From Gongronella butleri (lineage: Eukaryota; Mucoromycota; Mucoromycetes; Mucorales; Cunninghamellaceae): a DNA stretch of 64,000 nt. The notes beneath the pieces are model-generated. The model was not told where the DNA came from, ran no database searches, and saw only the letters and a program-made list of their open reading frames with translations. Of the stretch, positions 32,504 through 44,494 are shown piece by piece (the first letter of the stretch is position 1; each line of letters begins with the position of its first letter). Where the stretch lies: assembly GCA_025201375.1 (NCBI GenBank), contig JAIWZP010000043.1, positions 124,001 to 188,000 of the forward strand. Direction: 5' to 3'. Both the position numbers and the translations under genes were made by a program.

Positions 32504-33396
32504 ATGAGCGTTCGCTTGCTGAGCTCTGATACCGAAGAATTCACTGTCGCCAAGGACGTCGCCGAGCGATCGATGCTTATCAAAAACATGCTTGAAGGTA
32601 ATGTTTCAGCTCGTTTTCCCCCCTCTTTGAGGCGTCATCTTAACATGTTTTGTGTTTTTCGCGCGGGCTTAGACGTCGGTGAGAGCGACAGCCCTATCCC
32701 CTTGCCCAACGTCACCGCCAAGATCTTGCGCAAGGTAAAACCACGGTGGATAAAAACCGAGATGAGACGAAAAAAGCGAAAACAAGACTGGCAAAACAAC
32801 GCGACTTTTGTCTAAACAAATGAGAAAAAAGGGAGACTGACGTCATGCTTGAATTTTTCCTTTTCTCTTTGTCCTTCAGGTGATCGAATGGTGCGAGCAT
32901 CACATTGGTGACCCCGTCACCACTGACGAGAGCGAGCGCCGCAACACGGACATTGATGAATGGGACCAAAAGTTCATGGAGGTTGACCAAGAGACGTTGT
33001 TTGATATCATCCTTGTAAGCCATTGAGCGTTTGTTTTGGTGTGGGAACCCCAAAAATGGGCGCAGCGCGTCTCATTTTGCCCTTGCGCCTCCCTTTTTTT
33101 TTTTTTCTTTGTTCCAGGCCGCCAATTACCTTGATATTAAGCCATTGTTGGACGTGGGCTGCAAGACGGTGGCCAACATGATCAAGGGCAAGACTGCCGA
33201 GGAAATCCGCAAGATCTTCAACATTGTCAATGATCTGACGCCCGAGGAAGAGGCTCAAATCCGCAAGGAAAACGTAAGTGATCATCCATCCAATTGGGGC
33301 CGCCAATGTGGCCAATTTGCATACATTTTGTCACCTTTTATTCATTTCGATTTCTTTTTTTCTTTTTTCATTTAGGAATGGGCTGAGGATCGATAA
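32504..33396 (+). CDS. SKP1: SKP1, SCF ubiquitin-ligase adaptor
   Basis: Five exons: 32504-32597, 32673-32734, 32880-33014, 33118-33273, 33376-33396; 155 aa, the family's usual length. The protein has the BTB/POZ-like N-terminal fold ([18 protein letters not shown]) and the C-terminal SKP1 dimerisation part with [18 protein letters not shown] and [12 protein letters not shown], ending in the conserved [16 protein letters not shown]. It links cullin-1 to F-box proteins in SCF ligases and also serves in kinetochore and V-ATPase-regulating complexes. Confidence 0.98.
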
Positions 33397-34195
33397 ATGC
33401 TCAATGACCTTTCTCTGACTGGGCATTCATTCCTCCCCTTCCCTCCCTTTCTTTTCTCTCTTCCCCCTCCCCTCCCCTGACATCCCTATTCCTGCAAACT
33501 ACAACAATTACCCAATTCCAATGTGCTTTCCTCTTTTTTTTCCGCCCACTCTCTCTCTCTCAGTACGTTCATTGCTCGATTCTATCAATAGGTACTTCAT
33601 TGACAATAATATTCAGCCCATGAAATTGTCAGAAAAGCGGGTCGTTGGTTGGACAGCGATAGATAATGAGAAAATGACGGTCCAATGGCTTCCAATCGCG
33701 ATGGAAAAAAAAGGGGGGGATTAGAGCTGCATGATGATGAGGATGGAACAGAGTTTGCTTTTGCTTTTTTTTTAATTCTTGGGCTGTGGAGTGAGAAGGG
33801 AAAAAAAAAAAAAGGCACAATGCATCTCTCAGCCGCACGCGTCTCCCCTTCCATGATGCAAATCATACATGGTGGAATCCCTTCGTCCATCTCCCAAAGG
33901 AAAGGGGGAGCCTTTTGGCTGGGTAGATCAAGGAGGAGAGGGGGGACGTGTCCCTGACACGCTAGATTTGGGGTCAGGCAACAATATTGATTTCTAAATT
34001 TCATCATGGCCTCTTGACACCATGGCCCACCGCTCCCTTTGTTGCATCACCCCCTCGCTTGCTCCTTTTTTTTTTTTTCTTTTCTTTGTCTTTGTTTTCT
34101 CGCTCCATGTTTCTTTTCTTTTTATCCTTTTTATCCTTTTTTTCATTTTTCCATTCTTCTTTCTTGCTTGCCCCTCTCCCTCCCCAATTTCTCAG
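33397..34195. other. Intergenic, upstream of PX-AGC kinase
   Basis: No conserved gene. C/T-rich downstream of SKP1, G-rich around 33,710-33,950, T-rich before the kinase. The ATG at 34,196 is directly preceded by CTCAG, so a further upstream non-coding or coding exon of the kinase in this interval cannot be excluded. Confidence 0.4.
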
Positions 34196-37100
34196 ATGCC
34201 ACCATGCGTTTTCGACGCGCCTGTGGTCGTGTCTGTCTTTGAAACCATGTTTTATTATCGCCATGATCTCATCAATGTAACGTAAAATGGGGGGGGGAAC
34301 CGTGTTTCGCGCTTTTTTTTGATATTTGTCCCCTTGAATCTCCTTTTAGGTCTTCAATATCATCATTCAAACACCTCAGACTACCAAGTCTTTAATACGA
34401 TACCCGTCCGACTTTGTCGACTTTCATCAAAAGGTAAAGAAAAATATGAGATTTTTCTTTTTCTTTTTTTTTTGCATGGGAGGGGGGCAAGGCGTGCCAT
34501 TGGATGCATGAATCCTTTGTTTTATCGCACTCACTACCACGTGCAGCGCGCGTTAAACACACAATGGGGGTCGCACATGGCCTTTTATTAATTTTTTATT
34601 TGTATTTTTTACTTTTTTTTTTGGCGGTGGACCCTGATATTAGATGCGCATGCACTACCCGCGCACCAAGATCCGACTGCCGACCTTTACGACGCCCAAG
34701 CAAAAGGTGCTTGTACAGCGTGTGGCCAATCTAAAGCGATGGCTGCTGCATGGCAAGCGCGGCAATGCAGACTCGATCGAGGCATACCTCCAAGCGTGCC
34801 TCCGCCACCCGATCCTGTCCATCTCGACGCTGCTACGCGACTTTCTCGCCGTCCAGCGCATCGATGACAAATATTGGACATCATCCATGCCGCCTTCAGA
34901 CACGCTCACCACCACCACCGCCACGATCGACCCAGTTCATTGGTCTCAAATCTCGCGCATGGCACTGCAGGGCGACGACGATGACGCATTGCACCCCAAT
35001 GACCATAATCGACCCGTGGACACGCCAGACACATCGTCATCCATCGCGTCACGCAAGAAACCGGCTCTTTTCCGCCTCACCATCGACCACTTCCACTTGC
35101 TCAAGGTCATTGGCAAGGGCTGCATGGGAAAGGTAATCAAAAATGACAAAAAAGAGAGCAAAAAAAGGGGCTAAAGCACGCTCAATTCCTTTTTTTTTGT
35201 CGATTTTTGGCGATTTTTGCAGGTTTTGCTTGTGGAGTCGCGTCTTCCATACGATGCCAAGTTGCCTGAGCCGCGGTATTACGCGCTCAAAGTGATCACC
35301 AAGCAGCGTGTCGTTCAACAAAACGAAGTGAAACACATCAAAGCCGAATGCGACATTTTGACGCGTCTCCGCGACCAGCCGTTCTTGATCCAGCTCCATT
35401 ACGCGTTCCAATCTCGGCACCACCTGTACCTGGTGTTGGATTTCATTCCTGGTGGCGACATGGCCACGCAAATCTCGCTGCGCATCTCATTCTCCAAGGC
35501 CGCCACGCGCTTTTACGCGGCAGAAATCCTGCAGGGCCTATCCATCTTGCACAGCTACGGCATCATCTACAGGTAAAATGCAAACGGAGATGAAATCCAC
35601 CCTGTTTTCACCCTTGACCCTGCCTCTCTGGCCCCCAATTCCTTTTTCTCCCGGGCCCACGCACCCCTTCATCTATCACACATCTCGCATCTCGCATCTC
35701 CCTCTTTTTTTTTTTTTTTTTTTGAACGATTGACAAGCTTCATCATGGCTCCTGCATTGGAGACAAGGGGAGAGTGCAAGGAGATCCGCCACGAATGAAC
35801 GATGGATGAACCCTCCCCCTTTTTTTCTCATCGTTCCGATGATCTTTCTCCAAAAAAAATCGTGAAACGCGGCTAACACGCGTGTTTTTCGATTGCTTTT
35901 TTCTTTATAGGGATTTGAAGCCCGAGAATATCTTGATTGCGCGTGATGGACACATTGTGCTCACTGATTTCGGTTTGTCGAAAGTTTTCACGGCGGCAGA
36001 CCAGCGGGAGTTTGGACAGCCCATGACCAAGACATTTTGCGGCACGGCCGAGTATCTTGCGCCCGAGGTGCTCTTGGGCGAGCCATACACGTATTCCATG
36101 GACTATTGGAGCTTGGGCATCCTGATTTACGAGATGATTGTCGGCTCAGTAAGCCTTTTCATCGCCTCAAATTGGTCATCTGACTTTTTTTTTTAATATT
36201 AGCCACCCTTTTGGGCCGACACATTGATGGGGATGTTTAAGCGTGTGGTGGAAGACGAGCTTGAATTTCCGGAAATGATCGACCTAGACCCTGTAACATG
36301 CGATTTTATCTCAGGGGTAAGTGCTAAAAAAAAAAAAAAGAACAAAAACAAGGGACGGATGGACAAAAAAAATAGGGGGAGCAGCATTATCGACGCGTGT
36401 AGGGAGGCGCCAACTTTGCCCTTGCAGCAGTAATGAAATGCATGCTTGCAGCCGCATCACACAACAAAACAACGCACAGCACCCAGCGCATCTTTCTTTT
36501 TTATGCGCATCCTACATTTGTGCTTCCGAATGCATCTTTTTTTTATTTGATTTTTACGCGCGGCACAGCATGCAATTCATGCAATTCATGCACCAGATAA
36601 CCGAACACGCGGCATTTCCTAACCTCGTGTCCATCATGCCCTTGAAAATTGTATGCGCGTAAATGGAAACTGCCAAATTGTGCGCCAAAAGATGCCTTTT
36701 ATGCCCATTCATCGTGTGCACCGCGCCGTCTTGCACTTCACACCACGCGCCGTGCCTCATGCTTCGTATCCAGCCATTCAATTCGAAGTTTCGTGCATGT
36801 GCGACGCGTCAAACGCGCTGTTTCCTCATTATTGATTGATTTGTGCTCCGTCCCCTCGCGATCCACGCGTCATACCCTTTGCAGAAGCGCTTTTTACCTC
36901 GATTCGTCGTGTGCGCGCCATTAGGACGCGTGTGGCGCGTGTCAGTCCGCAATTGTTTTTTCTCATCTTTTCTATTTTTTTTCTCATTCTTCGTATTCTA
37001 GCTTTTGGAAAAGGACCCGTTTGAGCGGCTCGGATGGGACAGCTCTGAACAAATCAAGAAGCATGGGTGGTTTATGGATATGGATTGGGACGACGTTGCG

Positions 37101-37742
37101 CAAAAGAAGCTCGTGCCGCCGTTTTTGCCCAATTTGGTGTCTCCCATTGACTTGCAGCACTTTGACGAGTCGTTCACATCCATGACGCCGCGTATTTCAC
37201 GCGTGTCGCGCATGCCGCCAAAGTATATGCCGACCGTGCCGCCGGACCAGGCGCATCCCGACGCGATTGTGCCCGTTGCCATGACCATGCAGCCTCACAC
37301 AGAGGACGACGAGGATGATTATGACGAAAATGAGGATGACGAAAATGAGGATGACGACGATAGCCAAGGCGACCATGGACATCGCGGCTCCCTTGATTAC
37401 CCCGACGACCTATTTGACGGCTTTGAATTTAATCCATACCTACAACCTGCATCCTCGTCGTCTGTCGCATCGACACAGCAAGCGCAAGCCCATGGCCGCC
37501 GCCCACCACCCATCACGACGGCATTACGGCCACTACGTTCGTTACGACGCGTCTGCGCACAAGCAACGGGCGCTGGATCGAGCAAAAAGCGCTTTTCAAC
37601 CTCTTCCTCATGCCCATCACTCGATTCGGACGCCAAACTCGCGTCACCGCTTGCTACAAGCATCCGCAAACGGCACAGTGCTGCACTCTCCATCAGCAGC
37701 ACGTCGCCTACAACACCAACACCCACCATGGGCACGCAATAG
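34196..37742 (+). CDS. PX-domain AGC protein kinase (SGK-like)
   Basis: Seven exons: 34196-34276, 34350-34433, 34644-35132, 35223-35572, 35911-36148, 36203-36316, 37002-37742; 698 aa. Residues about 9-130 form a PX domain ([35 protein letters not shown]), expected to bind phosphoinositides on endosomes. The kinase domain has all catalytic residues: GKGCMGKV loop at 212-219, Lys241, Asp336 in YRDLKPEN, Asp354 in DFG, and activation-loop Thr376 in [12 protein letters not shown], a PDK1-type site. The C-tail has the FDESF turn motif and FDGFEF (590-595) as a hydrophobic motif with Glu where Ser/Thr is usual. A D/E-rich linker and a Ser-rich end flank it. Intron 6 is 685 nt, far longer than others. 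Confidence 0.9.
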
Positions 37743-38034
37743 CGCCCTTTTCTTTTTTAAACATCAAAAACATGCGATTCCGCCCCGTCCCTGGCGCCGT
37801 ACCACCCTCCCCATTTCATTAGAATCACCGATGCAATAATTTAAACCGTTGTGTGTCCTACCACAAGCCATTGGAGCGGCAAAAAAAAAAAAAAAAAAAA
37901 TGTACACAAGGGGAAAGATGCGCCTTGTTTTTTTTTTAATTTGAAGATGCTTTTTCATAAATGATGAGAGGTGTGACAAATGAATTGGGGGTGGGGACAG
38001 GAAGTTTGGGGGGGGGGACAGAGGATCATTCTAT

Positions 38035-39764
38035 CTAGTCGCGCGCATTGTTCGCCTGCTGCAGCCACGACTTGAATTTTTCGTCATTTTGTTTTTGCTG
38101 CGATGCTGTTGGTGGATACTTTGAATTCGCCGCAAGACTAGATTCCTCTGTGGACGTGTCGCACAATTTACAAAAAAAAAAAAAAAAAAAAAGTTAATTA
38201 CCATGGCTCGCATGCCACGCGCGCCCGCCAAGCTAAATTTTTTTTGACTTTTTTTCCATTTCGTCCCATGCTTTTTACCTTCGCTGTTGAACCCATCGTC
38301 GTCTTCGGCTTGGTCTTCATATGCTTGCTCCTCTTCTTCAGGCCACGCTTCACCATCTATTACCATATCGAGCGTTAGTCCGAGAAAAAAAAAGTGTGTT
38401 CCATGCAACATTGAGCTCTATGGCCTCTTTTTTTTTATAGATTGCCTACCTTGGTCCAGCGCAACCTCGGTGCCTTTGGACACGGAAACGTCCTTCATGA
38501 GGCGATTCAACTGCTCCTGGCGCTCCTTTTCCTCCTTTTCCATCTTTTTGCGGATAGCGCGCTCGATTTCCGGCTTGTAGTCGCTGGAAACACGGCCAAT
38601 TGGGTTGGTTAGCTTGTGCTCCCTTTTTTTTTTTTGGGTAGTAACTTACGTTTCGTATTCTTGAGCTGCTTCCTTGACGGCATCAAAGAATTGGTCAATG
38701 CCCTGGCCGGTGACGGCCGAGACACCGACGACCTTGAGATGCTCATAGAATTCCTCAAGCACGAGGCTCATGGAGTTCATGAGGCTGCTCATGTACGATG
38801 TGTCTCGACGGAGCGCGTCCTGGAATTTTTCAAAGTCGGTCATCCATTCGACGGCAAAATCATGCGACACGACGTCCGTCTTGTTGAACACGAGGATGAA
38901 TGGCAGCTTGGTCTTGTACAGGATGCTGCAGGCGTACAGCATGTTGCTCATGAATGTCGCAGGAGATGTTGTGCGCGGCGTGTCGATGATATACGCCACC
39001 ATGGTCGGGTACGTGGCCGCCAATGTGTCCGTGATGATCGCGCCCGACGCTGACCATGTAAAGATTTCAATCTGGCCAGGCGTGTCCACCAGCACATGGC
39101 TTAAAAAAAATGTGAAAATCAGCTCAATGGCTTCAAATGGCTCGAAAAACGCCATTGCGTGGCGGATTGCCCTTTTTTTTTTTACCTGACATCTTGGGCG
39201 CGCTTTGCCACCAAATTCAGCACCTGATCAAACTTTGTCGTGAACAAGTTCAAGCTGGTCAAGATGCCGCCATTGGGGCCGAGATTGTATCTGAACGCGT
39301 AGAAAAAAAAACCAAGAAAAAAGAAACAAAACGAGAGACAAAAAAAAAAAAAAAGTGAGCATTGTGCGAACGAGCAACATGTCTTTGTCACTGCGCGCCG
39401 TGACCCAATGGCCAAAAAAAAATAAAAAATTGATGACGTACTGCTTCATGACTTCTTTGTAATTGACAGTGTCTCGGATATCGATGTTTGCGGTAAAAGG
39501 CAGCTGTCCGACGGCTGGATCCAGGTTAAGCACATAAGGAGGCGTCTTTTGGCTGTGGAGGTGTGCATTGATCCGCTACATGGTGGTGCCGAGAGAGAAA
39601 AAAAGACAGGGTGAGTCAGCAAACACGACCGACAAAAACGTGTTTTGCCTATTTTCTTTTACCTGCATAAAGGTGGTCTTGCCAGATCCCGCCATACCAA
39701 TACACAGGATGACGGGGGGCTGTGGTGTGGCCTCTTGGGGCGCGGCAGGGGTAGAGTCGCTCAT
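38035..39764 (-). CDS. GPN1: GPN-loop GTPase 1 (Npa3/XAB1)
   Basis: Seven exons on the minus strand: 39764-39663, 39575-39442, 39290-39186, 39099-38650, 38583-38450, 38356-38279, 38147-38035; 371 aa with consistent phases. The P-loop is GMAGSGKTT, the diagnostic Gly-Pro-Asn insert is in NLGPNGGI, switch II is VDTPGQIE and the base-recognition motif is FNKTD. By family knowledge it is a cytosolic dimeric GTPase needed for assembly and nuclear import of RNA polymerase II. The C-terminal 100 residues are charged coiled coil and an acidic stretch ([11 protein letters not shown]), as in yeast Npa3. Exon 1 ends immediately after the P-loop. Confidence 0.97.
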
Positions 39765-40744
39765 GTTTATGCAAGAAAAAAGACGAAAAACAAAAAAAAA
39801 GTTGCAAAAGAAGGCGGAAGAAAAATGTTTGGGTGGCGGGGAAGATCTCGATTCCGAAAAGAGGCAAGACCGCCCTCACCTGATTTGGCTAAAGTGCCAA
39901 ACTCATTAGTGGATGGCGAGGTAAAAAAAAAAAAAAAAAAAAAAACAGCTCGTCTTGCAAAAAAGCTCCTCCGTTATGCAAGACTCTTTTGCGCTTCATG
40001 TGGCCAACAAGGCGATTTTACTGCCATGACGCGCTGCAAAGCGCTCGGACCGAGGCAAAAAGGAGCCCATCTTGGCGTTCCATTGTGTGCACAAGCGGGT
40101 CAATCCAGGGCACTTGTGTCACGCAAAAGATTCAAACGCCGAAGGCACCAGAATAGGTCTTTTTTTTTTATTTTTTGCTGTTGTTATTTGCTTTGCTCGC
40201 TTTTCTTTTCTCTTTCTTTCTCCTTGTTTCAACGGGCCCGACCAGTCGCAACCCCCCCCCTCTTCCTCGCCCCTCCTTTTTATTTATAGTCGACGCGTGC
40301 CTTTTTCTTGCGCTTTGTTGCTTTATTGTTCGTTTTTTGTTTTGTTTTGTTCTCTTGTTGTCTGATTGCCTCCGTTGCCCCTCTCGTTGTCTTTTGCACC
40401 CTTTGGTCAACTGTCAGGCACACAATAGCGCAGCACAGCACACCACGACCTTTTTTTTTTGTCACGAAACAACTCGCTTGCACGTCGTTTCTCTATTTTT
40501 ATTCTCATTTTTGAACCCTTTCGCGGCCATTTTCCACGCGACTCGACCTCTCGCTCTCCTGTTGCCTGCCTCCCTTCTCTCGGCCACTTTTTGTTTTTGC
40601 GAGCGTCTCCTTGCCACACCTGATAGACACACGACACGCTCACGCTTTTGATTGTTTGGTGCTTGGGTTCTCCTTTTTTTTTTATCAATTCCTCGCCTTT
40701 GCTCCGTCCCTTTTTTTTAACTTTTGGATTGTTTGATCTCGTGA
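39765..40744. promoter_or_regulatory. Divergent intergenic region, GPN1/NoxR
   Basis: Non-coding spacer with a 23-nt A run near 39,922-39,944 and extensive T/C-rich stretches from 40,155 to 40,735 preceding the NoxR start. Open frames here are Phe/Leu-rich products of pyrimidine tracts. Confidence 0.4.
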
Positions 40745-41185
40745 ATGGCGCTCAAGGTAAGACCCGACCGACCTTGCTTTTGCGGGCAACTGAAGCGACA
40801 AAATCAAAAAAAAAGGGCTCACACAGGTTGTTTTAGCTCGAGTTGGAACAATGGCAAAGCGCATGCACGGCGTTCGATAGCAAAGATTATGATTCTGCGC
40901 TCAGGACATTCATTGTAAGGGCCCAATGAAACGGGGAGTCAATGTTGTGTTTTTTTTGAGCGAAATTGGCTGATTCTCCTTTTTCTACTTTTTCTTTTAT
41001 ATAGAGCATGGCCGACAATGCCAAGATGCATTTTAACATTGGCCTGATCTTTGCAGCAGTAGATGATCATGAGCGCGCAGTAAGTTGGCAATGAGAAGGA
41101 AAAAAATAAGTGTTAAAATAAGATGAAAAACAGAAGAAAAAATGGCGCGCGCGCGAGAATGAGAAGGAATTATGCACACGATTGG

Positions 41186-41218
<33 letters not shown>

Positions 41219-43053
41219 AGGGGCGGCTGCAAGCGTGCCATGGACAATGTTCGTGCAACGTGGTACATCTAATTTGGGCCGATGCGTTTTTGTGCCAGCT
41301 AAACAATTGTGTTTTGTGCACTCCTTTTTTGCTCTTTTTTAGCTAGCGGCTTATGCTCGATCTATCGCCATGGACCCTTACTTTGCCGTGGCCTATTTCC
41401 AAAAAGGTGTCTCTCAATTCTGCCTGGGGAACATGGAGGAAGCCATGAGGGAATTCGACATTGCCCACAGGGTAAAAGAAACAGAGAGAGAAAAAAAAAA
41501 AGGACAAAAATGGCGCCACTTTATATATTTACCGTCCTTTTGTTTTGTTTTTTTTTGGGCGATAGAATTTGCGCAACAACCAAATTGTCAATTATCAGCA
41601 GCTTGGGCTAGCGTTTCGTCTGTATGCGTGCGAGGTGCTGTTTAATCGGGGGATTTGTCGCCTGTATCTTGGGGATATTGACGCCGGATTAACGGATTTG
41701 TATCATGCACAAAAAGCCAAGTTGACCGAGGAGCACGAGGTGATTGACCAAGCGGTGCGCGACCGGGGCAAAGGGTATTCTGTGTTTTCAATTCCCGTGG
41801 GCGTGCTTTACCGGCCACCTGAGAGCAAATTACGGCAAATGCACGGTAATGTCGATATGTTTGCGGCCGTGGACAAGCTTGGGCTCAACAAATGGCCCAG
41901 CAAGCAGCCCATTCACGCGTCGCTCGGACGGAACAATTCGGTGCTCATGGGTCCGCGGTTTAAACGCAAGCAATCGCTCGGATACGCGTCATTGCCCATG
42001 AACGCGACACGTAGCGCGCATTCACATCAACAACAGCCGCAGCCCATGCCGCCTCTCAACACGTCGTCGCTGTCTCATTATGGCAGCAATGGCGCGTCAC
42101 CCACGACATTGTCCATTTCCACGGCCAAATCCGGATCGTACACGACGGGCGGCGGCGGCAATATACCACTTTCAACGTCGTCGTCATCCAATTCGTCGCT
42201 ACACCATTACCGCAGCCCAACCACAGGCACCAATGCCTCGCACGACGATTTCTCATCGCTGCCGTCCACCACACCTCCGCGTGGAAATGCATTCCATTCG
42301 CCTTACGCGGCACCACCACCACCGATGCCTACTGCTGCGGCCGAAAACAGCAGGTATCGCCAACAACAGGACCCACGACGCGTCGATAGCGGCTTTGAAT
42401 CCTCAGCAGAGGACCAATATTCGTCCTCGTCCTCGCGCAATTCCGCAAAAAGCCATGGCGGCAATGGGAACAGTCGAACTCCGCCAGTCCCTCCCATGCC
42501 GCGCTACGACGACGATGCGTTCGATCCTGTGGCCGCCTATGGCACGTCCACCACCACCGGCACCACCGCGTCATCGTCCATGGGTGACCTCGTGCACGAT
42601 TTCCACCATATGGCCGTTGACGAGGAGCGCGATCGCATCCGCGGGCGCCTGAACAGCAGCACACACATTGACACGGACCAATTGCCTCCACGTCGATCGA
42701 GCGGGACCAGCGCAAGATCCCTGGAGAGGCCGTCGCCACACCCATCCACGTCCTCATCCACTATCCACTCCTTGAATGGCGCCATGGCTGGCCACAGGCT
42801 TAAAATCAAGGTGCACCACACAGACACGCGCGTGATCCTCGTCCCCGCCAACATCACCTTTGATGACCTCTTCCACCGCATCTGCGACAAGCTCCATGCA
42901 CCAAAACATACCCGCCTGCAGTATAAGGACGAAGAGGACGAAATGGTCCTCATGATCGACGACGATGATCTGCAGCTTGCACGACAAATCCACTCTGTAC
43001 GCAACCACAAGGACCAGGGCGTCGAAAAGCTCGAGATCTGGTGTATTTCATAA
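40745..43053 (+). CDS. noxR: NADPH oxidase regulator, p67phox-like (NoxR)
   Basis: Five exons: 40745-40756, 40837-40914, 41005-41079, 41343-41471, 41566-43053; 593 aa; exon 1 encodes only four residues. Residues 1-150 form tetratricopeptide repeats as in p67phox (MHFNIGLIFA, DPYFAVAYFQKGVSQFCLG, LYACEVLFNRGI). The activation region follows (SVFSIPVGVLYRPPESK), which in the family contacts the NOX flavocytochrome. A long Ser/His/Pro-rich linker leads to a C-terminal PB1 domain (about 515-593; LKIKVHHTDTRVILV with an acidic DEEDEMVLMIDDDD motif). No SH3 domain is present, as in fungal NoxR. It should bind Rac and Cdc24 and activate superoxide production in the cytosol; the oxidase itself is not in the window. 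Confidence 0.94.
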
Positions 43054-43324
43054 TCTTTTCCCTCTTGTACCTCTATTTTTTCTTTGTCTTTTTTTTTATT
43101 TGCACCATTCCTCTCCTTGTTGACTCCGCCCTCTGTGCCTTTTATGCCTCCCATTGCAACCTTCCAATCTGATTTTATTACGATTAAAAAAAAGTCCATT
43201 CCATCGTGGCATCCCACTCGCAATGAGCCCACAGACAAACTTGAAACACGTACAATCGGGCGTCAAACACAGCAACAATGCGCAATTGTCTTTAATTGAG
43301 TGCCACGGACACTGTTTTATTTAT

Positions 43325-43687
43325 TCAATAGCATTTGGCATCATAGGCATGACCATCAAAATCTTTCAAATCGCAAAGTTCGTCGTCCAGACTACAGGTA
43401 AACTGCGAATTAAAGCATAATCCACAATGGTTGAAATGACCTCTGTGTCCTGTTTCTTCATTGTCATTGACAAAGCAGGCCATGGTTCTTCCTAAATAAA
43501 AGATCTTGCCCTGTTCTTTGGAAATAGGCTCATGATCGTTGCAATTGAACCCCTCGCCTGTCCACTCGTACTTGTAAATTTCACAAGGCTGGCCGACGCC
43601 AATTTCTGTCACTTCAATGGGCGGGATGGCCGGGCCTGCATAGGTAGATGCGACCAAAACTGCCAGAACAATGCAATACTTCAACAT
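43325..43687 (-). CDS. Small secreted cysteine-rich protein
   Basis: Single exon, 120 aa. Residues 1-17 are a signal peptide (CIVLAVLVASTYA). The mature protein of about 103 aa has eight cysteines, enough for four disulfides, and is acidic. No family recognised. A TATA box lies 68 bp upstream. It stands head to head with another small secreted-protein gene, 800 bp away. Secretion is a strong inference; function is unknown. Confidence 0.75.
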   Translation of the reverse strand: MLKYCIVLAVLVASTYAGPAIPPIEVTEIGVGQPCEIYKYEWTGEGFNCNDHEPISKEQGKIFYLGRTMACFVNDNEETGHRGHFNHCGLCFNSQFTCSLDDELCDLKDFDGHAYDAKCY

Positions 43688-43754
43688 GTTGGAGAAATCA
43701 ATACGCTTTTTGGAGATGAATAACGAGCAAGCGGATCTGAAAAGAACATTGATC

Positions 43755-43762
43755 TCTTATAC
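43755..43762 (-). promoter_or_regulatory. TATA box of secreted-protein gene
   Basis: CTCTTATA on the plus strand reads TATAAGAG on the minus strand, 68 bp before the start codon at 43,687. Confidence 0.45.
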
Positions 43763-44415
43763 TTTCACATTGCGGGCAATTTCTCGGCCTCTTTGCTTTA
43801 GCTCAAAAGTGCATGTTGTTGATGCGCGCTACGTGTCCATTATGTCATGCAGCTTTCGGCAACTCGGCTCATCACAGATCACACTCGCACACACCTGTCC
43901 ACAGCCTCGCTTTATCGAAAAAAAAGAAAGAGTGAGAGAGTCGCGCCATGCAGCGTCGTTTTCCATTGTGCGACAACGCATCTGGATTGCTCTGAGTTCT
44001 TTTACAGCACTTTTGTCCTACTCAATTCCAGTGCTGCGCTTTCCGCCATTGTGCAATTCGCTGGTGTCGCATCCCAATCTGTATTTTCTCTTCCGTTTGC
44101 TATTTTTCCCTTTTGTTTACGATCATTCTCACTCTTTAATTTTAAACGTTTCTAAAAAAAAAAACCAAATGAGAATTGACTTTTTGCCAGAATGATCTCA
44201 TCATTGTCATTTTGCGCGTCTCACAAAACTCAGCTGAGATTCCGATCAGTGCAACGATAATAGCCGCTCGTAGCAAATTGAGCTGCGCCTCGTTTTTCTC
44301 ATTGGTGCGTGCTGACGCCTCTTTCCCTTTTTCCAACCCTTCTTTTCCCTTGCCTAGAATCCCTGCGCTACTTTTTCTCATCCATTAGCTTATGTAATGA
44401 ACGATATAACATCAA

Positions 44416-44422
44416 TATAAAG
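44416..44422 (+). promoter_or_regulatory. TATA box of secreted-protein gene
   Basis: TATAAAG, 73 bp before the start codon at 44,495. Confidence 0.45.
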
Positions 44423-44494
44423 TGGGCACGCTTGAGCAAACATCCCCTGAAACTTGTCATCAACTATTTTTTCTTTTTTTTTTTTTTGCTCAAC

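Larger units (their letters stand above)
43688..44494. promoter_or_regulatory. Divergent region between two small secreted-protein genes
   Basis: Contains a TATA box for each gene, listed separately. The rest shows no gene or repeat. Confidence 0.45.
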
